In this document: positions 1 through 7,479 of the stretch, one piece after another | Numbering within the stretch: position 1 is the first letter of the stretch | Layout of the letters: each line of letters opens with the position of its first letter | Assembly (NCBI GenBank): GCA_934402395.1 | Contig: CAKRTQ010000001.1 | Span: forward strand, 62,001-126,000 | Reading direction: 5' to 3' | Source: an uncultured Eubacteriales bacterium | Lineage (GTDB): Bacteria; Bacillota; Clostridia; Oscillospirales; CAG-272 | Length of the DNA: 64,000 nucleotides | Translations under genes and position numbers: made by a program | Notes under the pieces: model-generated | Seen by the model: only the letters and a program-made list of their open reading frames with translations | Told to the model about the DNA's origin: nothing | Database searches by the model: none

Positions 1-1
1 T

Positions 2-2425
2 TCCGAAATATTCGTAGATGAATACCAGGACACCGACCCGGTCCAGGATGCAATCTTCCGCGCCGTGGCGCGTCCCGATAACCTTTTCATGGTCGGAGAC
101 ATAAAGCAGAGCATATATTCTTTTCGCGGTGCCGAACCGTCTATCTTCGCCGCATACCGTCGCGATTTTGCCCCGATCACCGACGGCGACCGCCGAAACG
201 CTCCGGGTGCGGTGTTCATGTCGGAAAACTTCCGCTGTTCAAAAAACATTGTTGACTTCACCAACGCCGTATCATCTTATCTTTTCCGCGAATCCGAAGC
301 ATCTCAATACCCGCACGGCATCGGATACCGTCCCGAGGACGATCTCATATTCTCGCGTTCCGGATCGTGTGACGAAAAGGTCGATATAGTGCTTATCGAC
401 CCTGCCCCTGCCGAAGCGGAGGACGGAACTCCGCCGCCGATATCTCCCGCCGATCCCGAAATCGAATATGTCTGCCAAAGGATAGCGGAGCTTATCGCCG
501 CAGGACATCAGCCGGGTGAGGTCGCGGTGCTGTCACGCACCAAGGACTTAGCCGCCGATGTGTCAAAAAGACTTGCCGCACTCGGTATTTCCGCCGCGAA
601 CAGCGTCGGCGAGGATCTGTTTGCCGACCCCGAGGTGCTTATGCTCGTAAGTCTGCTCTCCGCAATAGACAATCCGCAGCGCGACATTCCGCTTGCCGCC
701 GCACTGCGCTCGCCGATATTCGGCTTTTCGCTTGCAGATCTTGTCCGCATACGCAGCGGCAGAACAGACGGCTCGCTTTACGATTCGGTCACCGAATATT
801 CTGAGAATGGCGTCTCGCCCGATCTCGCCGCGCGCTGCCTCGCCGCGCTCGACCGTCTTGCCGGCTGGCGTGCATATGCCGAGGCAATGCCGGTAGACCG
901 TCTCATGCGCCGCATTTTTGACGAAACAACGGCACTTATGTATTCCGGTTCGGACCCTGCCCGCGCGCGCCTGTCGCCCACAGCGCGGCGCGCCAATCTG
1001 CGCCGTCTTTACGAATATGCGCGCAAATTCGACTCATCCGTTTTTCGCGGGCTTTCGGGTTTTGTTGCGCATATAAACGGAATGATAAGCGAAGGCATAA
1101 AAATAGAGTCCGATGCCTCTGCCGTACGCGGAGCAGTCAGCATAATGACGATACACAAATCCAAGGGACTTGAATTTCCGTATGTATTTCTCATCGGCTT
1201 CGGCAAGGGCTTCAATCAAGCCGACGCCGGCGACAGCTTTTGCTTCTCGCCCGATGCCGGAATGGCAATGCGTCTTGCCGGGACAGACGGGATATCAAAG
1301 CTTGATACCCCGATGCGCCGCGCGGCAGCCGACCGGAATGCAGAGCTGTACGCCGAAGAAGAGATACGCGTGCTCTATGTGGCAATGACACGCGCGCGCG
1401 ACAAGCTGATAATAACGGCAAAGACCGGGCGCAGCGGCAGCGAACGCCTGCTCGCGGACGCGGCGCAGCGTGCGTCACGCGGCGGACGCGCCACCATCAT
1501 CGGTGCGCCGAGCCGTATATGCTGGATACTCTCCGCGCTTGCTGCGGCTGCCTGCGATGAATACTGCACCGTCACAACGGTGAATGCCGCGGATATTTCG
1601 ACAGCCGAAACGCCCCGTGCAGCGTCTGCCGCCGAAGAGTCGGCGACTGCCGGTGAACTTGCCGGTATCATCAAAGAGCGCATAGAATACGTCTATCCGT
1701 ACTCACATCTTGCGGGTGTGCCGGCAAAGCTGTCGGTATCCGGGCTTTTCCCCGGCGCGCTCGACGATCCGGATACACGCGCTCCCGGCGCACGCTCAGC
1801 CGGCGGCGAGGCACGTATCCCTTCATTTATGGAGACCGATCCCCACCGTGCTCTTACGGGAGCGCAGCTTGCCGCCGCGTGCGGAACGGCAACGCATCTC
1901 TTCCTTCAGTTCTGCGACTTTTCGCGTCTTGACGGTACACCTGACGCAGTAGACGGAGAAGCCGCAAGGCTGACATCTCTCGGGTACATATCGTCAGCCG
2001 ACGCCGGGCTCCTGCGGCGTGATGAGCTGCTCGCCTTCTCGCGCAGTTCACTGTTCAACGAAATAAGGCGCGCACGGGAAGTTCACCGCGAAACACGGTT
2101 CAATGTAATGCTGCCCGCCGCTCAGTTCACCACATCGGCAGAGCTTGCGCACGATCTTGACGGCGAACAGATACTCGTTCAGGGCGTTATCGACCTGTTT
2201 TTCACAGATGAGAACGGCTCGCTCGTGCTTTGCGACTACAAAACCGACCGACTCAGCCGCGCCGAGCTCAGCGACCCGTCGCTTGCGGCAAAAAAGCTCG
2301 CCGCCGCCCACTCGGAGCAGCTCGGCTATTACTGCGCCGCACTGGGCAGGATAACGGGAAAGCTGCCCGACCGCGTAACCGTATATTCCCTCGCTCTCGG
2401 AGACTGTATTGATATTCCAACATAA
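2..2425 (+). CDS. addA: ATP-dependent helicase/nuclease subunit A (3' part)
   Basis: C-terminal 807 residues of the AddA subunit of the AddAB double-strand-break repair helicase-nuclease; the 5' end lies outside the window and the frame is open from base 2. Helicase motif II (VDEYQDTDPVQ) is at visible residues 5-15, motif III (GDIKQSIYSFRG) at about 32-43, motif V (IHKSKGLEF) near 385 and motif VI (LYVAMTRARDKL) near 460. The C-terminal RecB-like nuclease domain has GVIDLFF followed by CDYKTD near 728-750. This nuclease signature separates AddA from PcrA/UvrD. An addB gene would be expected upstream, outside the window. The gene ends directly at a strong terminator shared with the convergent next gene. 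Confidence 0.95.
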   Translation, partial: SEIFVDEYQDTDPVQDAIFRAVARPDNLFMVGDIKQSIYSFRGAEPSIFAAYRRDFAPITDGDRRNAPGAVFMSENFRCSKNIVDFTNAVSSYLFRESEASQYPHGIGYRPEDDLIFSRSGSCDEKVDIVLIDPAPAEAEDGTPPPISPADPEIEYVCQRIAELIAAGHQPGEVAVLSRTKDLAADVSKRLAALGISAANSVGEDLFADPEVLMLVSLLSAIDNPQRDIPLAAALRSPIFGFSLADLVRIRSGRTDGSLYDSVTEYSENGVSPDLAARCLAALDRLAGWRAYAEAMPVDRLMRRIFDETTALMYSGSDPARARLSPTARRANLRRLYEYARKFDSSVFRGLSGFVAHINGMISEGIKIESDASAVRGAVSIMTIHKSKGLEFPYVFLIGFGKGFNQADAGDSFCFSPDAGMAMRLAGTDGISKLDTPMRRAAADRNAELYAEEEIRVLYVAMTRARDKLIITAKTGRSGSERLLADAAQRASRGGRATIIGAPSRICWILSALAAAACDEYCTVTTVNAADISTAETPRAASAAEESATAGELAGIIKERIEYVYPYSHLAGVPAKLSVSGLFPGALDDPDTRAPGARSAGGEARIPSFMETDPHRALTGAQLAAACGTATHLFLQFCDFSRLDGTPDAVDGEAARLTSLGYISSADAGLLRRDELLAFSRSSLFNEIRRAREVHRETRFNVMLPAAQFTTSAELAHDLDGEQILVQGVIDLFFTDENGSLVLCDYKTDRLSRAELSDPSLAAKKLAAAHSEQLGYYCAALGRITGKLPDRVTVYSLALGDCIDIPT

Positions 2426-2430
2426 GAGAA

Positions 2431-2476
2431 AGCAAACAGGTCCGGCGCGCCAAGCGCGCCGGACCTGTTTGCTTTT
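2431..2476. terminator. Bidirectional terminator between addA and the CapA-like gene
   Basis: Perfect 20-bp stem, arms 2431-2450 and 2454-2473, with a 3-nt loop and flanking T/A runs. It sits between two convergent stop codons, and the leftward gene's stop codon overlaps its edge. Confidence 0.9.
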
Positions 2477-3851
2477 ATGCCGCATCGGGAACAGTTCCCG
2501 TGCGGAACTCTGCGGGCAGAAATTCATCTGCTATTGCGGTATTCAGGTAATATCTCAGCGATGAAAGCGTCATTATCCCGCCGAATGTGCCGTTGCCGCC
2601 GCGCTTTACCACGCAGTGCGAACGGCAAAGCTCATCGGTAAAGTCGGAGAGCAGATATATCTCATTGTCGCGGAAATTCATATTGAAATAGGAGACCGTG
2701 GGCGTAAGAAGCACATTTTCAACGCTCACGCCATTCGCGCCGACCCGGATGTCAAATGTCAGTATTCCCGAAAGCGCGTTATAGTCAAACCCCTGCATAC
2801 CGAGGAAATTCCCCAGTGAATACGCACAGAATGTCGTGTGCGTGCCGTCGGTGCTGCGCAGATACTCAATCGGCTGCAGAACGTGCGGATGCTGACCCAG
2901 AATTATGTCCGCGCCCGCGTCGCAAAGTATAGCGGCGACCTTTTTTTGCTCACCGTTCACCTTTTGCGTGTCTTCGTAGCCCCAATGGACCGAGACCACC
3001 ACCACATCGGCGACCTCTTTGGCACGGCTCACCTCGCGGCGGAGCTTTTCTTCAAATATCGTACCGTAGTCCGGATGATCCTTATGCGGTTCTTTGTAAA
3101 ACGGCACCACCAGCGGCGAACCTTCGGCAACGGTACGTCCGTTTGCGCCGTAAGTGTAAGCAAGCACCGCGATCCTGACGCCTTTACGCTCGATCACTCT
3201 GAGCGTTGACTCGTCACCGGCATCAAGATATGCTCCGACTGTGACTACGGGCAGACCGCGCCAGTAATTTATCGTGTTGAGAAGTCCCTTCTCACGCATA
3301 TCAAGTATGTGGTTGTTCGCCAGTGACACGATGTCAAAGCCGATGTCGACAAGATCGTCGGCAATGTCCTGCGGGCTGTTGAACAGCGGGTAGCCGGAAT
3401 AACCGAACTCCGCGCCGCCAATGACAGTCTCCTGATTCACAAAAGCCACGTCGGCTGCCGCGATCATCGCTTCGACATTTTTATATATCGGTCTGAAATT
3501 GTATTTTCTGCCGCCGGGGACAGCGCGGTCTGCCGCCTCCCATATCGCCGGACGGTAGAGGATGTTGTCGCCGCAAGCGGCAAAGCTGATCACGGTATCA
3601 TCGGGCACCGGAGGCTCAGTTTCGGGCGGCACGGATGTTTCCTCCGCTGTCGTCGCCGGCGGTACGGTCACCGGTGCGGATGTTGTCGCCGGCTCTGTCG
3701 TCGGCACTGCGGGAGCCTCGGTGACATCCGTCGTAGTTTCGCCGATACCGCCCGGCACGCAGCCCGCTATCAGTATTGAAAGCAGGAGCATCCATGCGGC
3801 AAGACATATTTTTTTGCGCACACCGAGTGATATTTTTCTGTTTTTTTGCAT
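2475..3851 (-). CDS. CapA-family lipoprotein (poly-gamma-glutamate capsule type metallophosphatase fold)
   Basis: 458-residue exported lipoprotein. The signal peptide ends in lipobox LIAGC with Cys31, followed by a Thr/Pro/Glu-rich linker of about 50 residues and a PGA_cap domain. Family hallmarks seen are AACGDN near the domain start, NQET, SLANNHILD, VSVHWGYE, GQHPHVLQ and SLGNF. CapA homologues take part in capsular poly-glutamate production or are uncharacterised surface phosphoesterase-like proteins. I chose ATG 3851 because AAGGAT precedes it; an in-frame ATG at 3872 lacks a clear ribosome binding site. The PHP phosphatase gene lies just upstream on the same strand, so they are probably co-transcribed. 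No CapB/CapC synthase is present, so a role in capsule synthesis is not shown. Confidence 0.85.
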   Translation of the reverse strand: MQKNRKISLGVRKKICLAAWMLLLSILIAGCVPGGIGETTTDVTEAPAVPTTEPATTSAPVTVPPATTAEETSVPPETEPPVPDDTVISFAACGDNILYRPAIWEAADRAVPGGRKYNFRPIYKNVEAMIAAADVAFVNQETVIGGAEFGYSGYPLFNSPQDIADDLVDIGFDIVSLANNHILDMREKGLLNTINYWRGLPVVTVGAYLDAGDESTLRVIERKGVRIAVLAYTYGANGRTVAEGSPLVVPFYKEPHKDHPDYGTIFEEKLRREVSRAKEVADVVVVSVHWGYEDTQKVNGEQKKVAAILCDAGADIILGQHPHVLQPIEYLRSTDGTHTTFCAYSLGNFLGMQGFDYNALSGILTFDIRVGANGVSVENVLLTPTVSYFNMNFRDNEIYLLSDFTDELCRSHCVVKRGGNGTFGGIMTLSSLRYYLNTAIADEFLPAEFRTGTVPDAA

Positions 3852-3897
3852 TTTATCCTTCAAGATCACCATGTTAATTACCGTTTACCGTCCCGGA

Positions 3898-4641
3898 CTA
3901 TCTTCTGTCATCACTCTCGTCACGGCGGCGGTAATCGTATATTTTTGCGCCGCGCAAAAGATCTGCGGTCGTATGCGCGAGCTGCTCAAGACGCCCGCTG
4001 CCAAGGGCGGCGAGCCCCCTCTCTGTGGCTGCACGGTCATCCCGCACGGCAGTTGTGTGAATGTCGCTGCCAACCGCAACGATATCTCCGTTGTCGATCC
4101 AGCGCATAAGTCTTTTGCGCTTCCACGGATTGCGCGTGCCGAGTGCGGAAAGGTTGAGCTGTCCCTTCATTCCGAGAGCGAACAACGCCTCCGCCGCCTC
4201 GGGAACATATCTGTCAAGGTGAGCAAATATCACCGTAAACCCGCCGTCACGAATCGCACCGACGGTATCAAGGACCGCATCGCTCCATTTTGTAAACGGC
4301 ATTTCAAGCAGAATGACCGAAGTACCGTCGATGCAAAGCTCATCAAGCTCAGGCATACGCTCAAGATAACGGCAGACCGCCACCTCAGCGCCGACGCAGG
4401 TGGGACACCACTCTGGGCGGCGCAGCTTTTCAAATTCATTGACCGCAGCGGTACGGATGCTGCGGAATTTCCGGATATTCACCGATGCAGGGTAAAAATG
4501 CGGTGTCGCCACGGCTATGCCCGCGCCGAGCTCGTAAAGCTCGCGCATTTCGGCAATGGTATCCGCCGCACCTGTTGACCCGTGGTCGGCTCCCGGAAGT
4601 ATGTGTGTATGAAAATCAAAATATACCGAACCGTCACGCAT
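3898..4641 (-). CDS. PHP-domain phosphatase, CpsB/YwqE-like
   Basis: 247-residue cytoplasmic protein resembling the manganese-dependent tyrosine-protein phosphatases CpsB/YwqE. Metal-ligand motifs of the PHP fold are visible: FDFHTHILPGADHGS at the N-terminus, VATPHFYP near 45, FAHLDRY in the second half and VGSDIHT near 210. The usual family form is DIHCHILPGIDDG, so His replaces one Asp here. Such enzymes dephosphorylate capsule-type tyrosine kinases, but no kinase or glycosyltransferase is adjacent. GAGGA lies 8-9 nt before the ATG. The gene is 46 nt upstream of the CapA-like gene on the same strand, so a two-gene operon is likely. Alternative: a histidinol-phosphatase-like PHP enzyme. Confidence 0.8.
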   Translation of the reverse strand: MRDGSVYFDFHTHILPGADHGSTGAADTIAEMRELYELGAGIAVATPHFYPASVNIRKFRSIRTAAVNEFEKLRRPEWCPTCVGAEVAVCRYLERMPELDELCIDGTSVILLEMPFTKWSDAVLDTVGAIRDGGFTVIFAHLDRYVPEAAEALFALGMKGQLNLSALGTRNPWKRKRLMRWIDNGDIVAVGSDIHTTAVRDDRAATERGLAALGSGRLEQLAHTTADLLRGAKIYDYRRRDESDDRR

Positions 4642-4710
4642 TACCGTTTTTCCTCGCTTTGCCTTTATTTATACATCTTATTTTATCACATATGTGCGGA
4701 TATGTCAATC

Positions 4711-4771
4711 AAAAAAACCTTTCCCCGCCGGGGAGGATGCGCCGGAACGCGTCCTCCCTTTTGGGGAAAGG
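4711..4771 (-). terminator. Terminator of the leftward lipoprotein gene
   Basis: Long imperfect stem (4718-4771), closed by CCTTTCCCC/GGGGAAAGG and GGGAGGA/TCCTCCC segments. On the minus strand it is followed by seven T (complement of 4711-4717). It lies about 70 nt past the lipoprotein stop codon. Confidence 0.75.
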
Positions 4772-4839
4772 GTCGTCATGAAAAAAACATTCAATCAATC
4801 TCTGTCATCGCAATTTTGCCCGGCAGCAGACTGTAAAAA

Positions 4840-5940
4840 TTACTGAGCGGCTTTCTTGACCTGTTCGAGGTAAGAAGCGATAGCGGTCTCGTAAGCGGTG
4901 GTGGTGGTGTCGATCGGCTCATCGCCAAGTCCGGTCCAGACGGAGATGTTGTCAACATAACCGTTCATCTTACCGCCGGTCTTGAGGCAGAGAGCGTAGT
5001 TCTCGATAAGACCCCAGTAACCGGAAGCGGTACCGGAAGCATCGGGCTTGGAAATGCAGACGAATTCGGGGTTGGCAGCACCGTTGTCGCGCAGCCATAC
5101 TACGGGACCCTCGGGAGTAGCCTGGTATCTGACGGTGATATCCTTGCCCATAAGCGGAGCTTCGTTCTTATCGTAGGTGAGACCCCAAAGCTTATTGCCG
5201 ATGGAGGAACCCTTGTCGGTGTCGTTACCGGCAGCGTAGAAATCACCAGCTACATCGTAGGTGTACCATGAGCCGATGAAGCGGACCTGGTTGTTGGCAT
5301 AAGCGCTGGCACGGAGGTGGAAGCTGTTGTAAGTATCGTAGCCGTTGTAGTTGGCAAGTATACAGATATAACGGTCGGGCTTTGATGACTCGATGTAGCG
5401 GAGGTCATACTGGATGGTGTAGTTGCCTACGGCGGCGGGCTTCATGTAGTCATCGCCGACCATCTTGAAGTAGGAGTCTTTACCGTCATCGGTGTTATTG
5501 ACGAGTTTGAGCTTGCCGTCCTCAATGGAGTAAACGGTGGTGTTGTCGGTAAGAGCAGCATCGGGCTCGCCGGTCGGGAGAGTGCCGTTGTCCTTATTGC
5601 GGATCTGCCAGCCGAGAAGCTTTGCGACCTCATCGTTGCCGGTGGTGTTGGGGAAAGTATCGAAATCCTGATGGAAGACCATTATGCCGTCCTGAATGGT
5701 GGGAACGGGAATTTCGGGAGCTTCGGTCGCAGGCTCGGTAGCGGGCTTTGTCTCAGCGGGCTTGGTAGCCGGCTTGGTTTCGGGATTGGTAGAGGGCTTT
5801 GTTGTGGGTGTGGTGGCAGGGTCTGACGGTGCTTTTGTTCCGGCAGGAGTTGTCACTTCGGGCTGATTGGTGTTATTGCAGGATGCAAAAACGACCAATG
5901 TCATGAGCAGAGCAAGAATAAGTGCAAGAGTTCTTTTCAT
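4840..5940 (-). CDS. Putative surface lipoprotein with a possible beta-sandwich (concanavalin-like) domain
   Basis: 366-residue lipoprotein not recognised to family level. Signal peptide with lipobox VFASC (Cys21) is followed by a low-complexity Thr/Pro/Lys/Glu linker of about 65 residues. The remaining domain starts GIMVFHQDFDTFPNT and is rich in Asp, Gly, Tyr and aromatic residues, with a long beta-rich look that resembles laminin-G/concanavalin-type carbohydrate-associated modules; this fold is inference. Start ATG 5940 follows AAAGGAAG; a longer TTG reading (5964) is less likely. The gene is monocistronic, with an AT-rich upstream region and a downstream terminator. Confidence 0.6.
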   Translation of the reverse strand: MKRTLALILALLMTLVVFASCNNTNQPEVTTPAGTKAPSDPATTPTTKPSTNPETKPATKPAETKPATEPATEAPEIPVPTIQDGIMVFHQDFDTFPNTTGNDEVAKLLGWQIRNKDNGTLPTGEPDAALTDNTTVYSIEDGKLKLVNNTDDGKDSYFKMVGDDYMKPAAVGNYTIQYDLRYIESSKPDRYICILANYNGYDTYNSFHLRASAYANNQVRFIGSWYTYDVAGDFYAAGNDTDKGSSIGNKLWGLTYDKNEAPLMGKDITVRYQATPEGPVVWLRDNGAANPEFVCISKPDASGTASGYWGLIENYALCLKTGGKMNGYVDNISVWTGLGDEPIDTTTTAYETAIASYLEQVKKAAQ

Positions 5941-6103
5941 AATTAATATGCTTCCTTTCTTCAAGCATTTTGGTGTATGTTTATTTTATCACATTTTCGT
6001 TGCGTTGTCAACTGTTATTTGTTGAAAAATAACTACTGCACACCAAATATATTGTTTTTAAAACAAGAAAAATCGTCCCTGCGCGGCAAAACCGCCAAAA
6101 GTC

Positions 6104-6132
6104 TTGTTTTACGGCGGCTTGTGTGATATAAT
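6104..6132 (+). promoter_or_regulatory. SigA-type promoter for the THUMP methyltransferase
   Basis: TTGTTT at 6104-6109, 17-bp spacer, TATAAT at 6127-6132. Predicted start near 6139, about 36 nt before the coding start. Confidence 0.8.
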
Positions 6133-6174
6133 GTATATGAATATCACTTACACAAGAAAGGCTGTCACCGGGAA

Positions 6175-7323
6175 ATGGAATCAACTTTTACATATGTCGC
6201 AACCTGTCTTTTCGGTCTTGAAAAGTCGCTCGGAGCCGAGATCGATGCTCTCGGTATGCGCCGCATATCAACAATGGACGGGCGCGTGACATTCAGCGGC
6301 ACCGCTGCCGACTGCGCGCGCGCAAATATCAATCTGCGCTGCGCCGAACGAGTATATATACTGATGGGCAGCTTCCCAGCGCCTACATTCGATGCACTAT
6401 ATGAAGGCACACGCGCGCTTGAATGGGAAAGCCTTATAGGACGCGACGATGCTTTTCCGGTCAAGGGACATTCCATAAAGAGTGCGCTCACATCGCTTCC
6501 CGACTGTCAGAGCATAATAAAAAAAGCCGCCGCCGACCGTCTCGGCGGCAAGTACGGTCTTTTGCGTATGCCCGAAACAGGCGTGAGATATCAGATAGAG
6601 TTTTTTATTTTCAAAGATGAGGCGTCGCTCATGATAGACACCTCGGGCGTGGCACTTCACAAACGCGGGTACCGTCCCGAGGCAAATGCCGCGCCGCTGC
6701 GCGAAACGCTTGCGGCTGCTCTTGCCATAAACGCACGGCTGCGCGAGGACACTATGCTCTGGGACCCCTTCTGCGGTTCCGGCACGATAGCCATCGAGGG
6801 CGTGATGCTGATGACCAACCGCGCGCCCGGACTTTTCCGCTCCTTTGCGGGCGAAAAGTTTGCCGCGCTGCCGACGTCGCTATGGGATGAAGCACGCGAC
6901 GCGGCAGATGCCGCAGTACGCGACATTGATTTTCATGCACGCGGTTCTGATATAGACCCCGACGCCATAGAGACTGCCCGCGCAAATGCCCGCCGCGCAG
7001 GAGTTTCAAAATATATTGATTTTTTCACCGCCGATGCGCAGAAGATCCAAAAGCCCGACTGCCGCGGGACTCTTATCTGCAATCCCCCTTACGGCGAACG
7101 GATGCTGAGCATGCGCGATGCCGAGGAGCTCTACCGTGCAATGGGCAAAGCCTTCCGCGCAATGGAGCCGTGGCAGGTTTATGTACTCACCTCGTGCGAG
7201 TATTTTGAAAAGCTTTACGGCCGCCGCGCCGATGCGGTGCGCAAGCTGTACAACGGTATGATACCCTGCTTCCTCTATCAGTTTTTCAGAAAACAGGCGC
7301 AGGATATCAAAGTAAAAAAATGA
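6175..7323 (+). CDS. THUMP-domain class I rRNA methyltransferase (RlmL/YpsC-like)
   Basis: 382-residue SAM-dependent RNA methyltransferase, most like YpsC and the N2-guanine methyltransferase half of RlmL that modifies 23S rRNA. An N-terminal ferredoxin-like/THUMP region (about 1-155) starts FTYVATCLFGLEKSLGAEI and includes SIKSALTSLPDCQSIIKKA. The Rossmann methyltransferase carries motif I LWDPFCGSGTIAIE near 192-205, an acidic SDIDPDAI near 258-265 and catalytic motif IV LICNPPYGERM near 300. Length fits the single-domain family. It has its own promoter and terminator, so it is monocistronic. The exact target base cannot be read from sequence. Confidence 0.9.
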   Translation: MESTFTYVATCLFGLEKSLGAEIDALGMRRISTMDGRVTFSGTAADCARANINLRCAERVYILMGSFPAPTFDALYEGTRALEWESLIGRDDAFPVKGHSIKSALTSLPDCQSIIKKAAADRLGGKYGLLRMPETGVRYQIEFFIFKDEASLMIDTSGVALHKRGYRPEANAAPLRETLAAALAINARLREDTMLWDPFCGSGTIAIEGVMLMTNRAPGLFRSFAGEKFAALPTSLWDEARDAADAAVRDIDFHARGSDIDPDAIETARANARRAGVSKYIDFFTADAQKIQKPDCRGTLICNPPYGERMLSMRDAEELYRAMGKAFRAMEPWQVYVLTSCEYFEKLYGRRADAVRKLYNGMIPCFLYQFFRKQAQDIKVKK

Positions 7324-7328
7324 ACCCG

Positions 7329-7362
7329 GGTCTGCCGTGCTTTGGCACGGCAGACCTATTTT
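7329..7362 (+). terminator. Terminator after the methyltransferase gene
   Basis: Perfect 12-bp stem, arms 7329-7340 and 7345-7356, tetraloop TTTG, followed by TATTTT. Confidence 0.9.
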
Positions 7363-7479
7363 CATTGAGAATTATTCTAAAATCAGAATATCAGATTTAA
7401 TACAGGGTAAATATCAGGGCAACAAATGAATGTTAGAATTTATCATTATAATTCTATATAATTCTATCCGGAGGTTTTG

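Noticed and set aside
4718..4771. Long imperfect hairpin considered as an insertion-sequence end
   Set aside because: There is no transposase nearby, and its position and minus-strand T-run fit a terminator.
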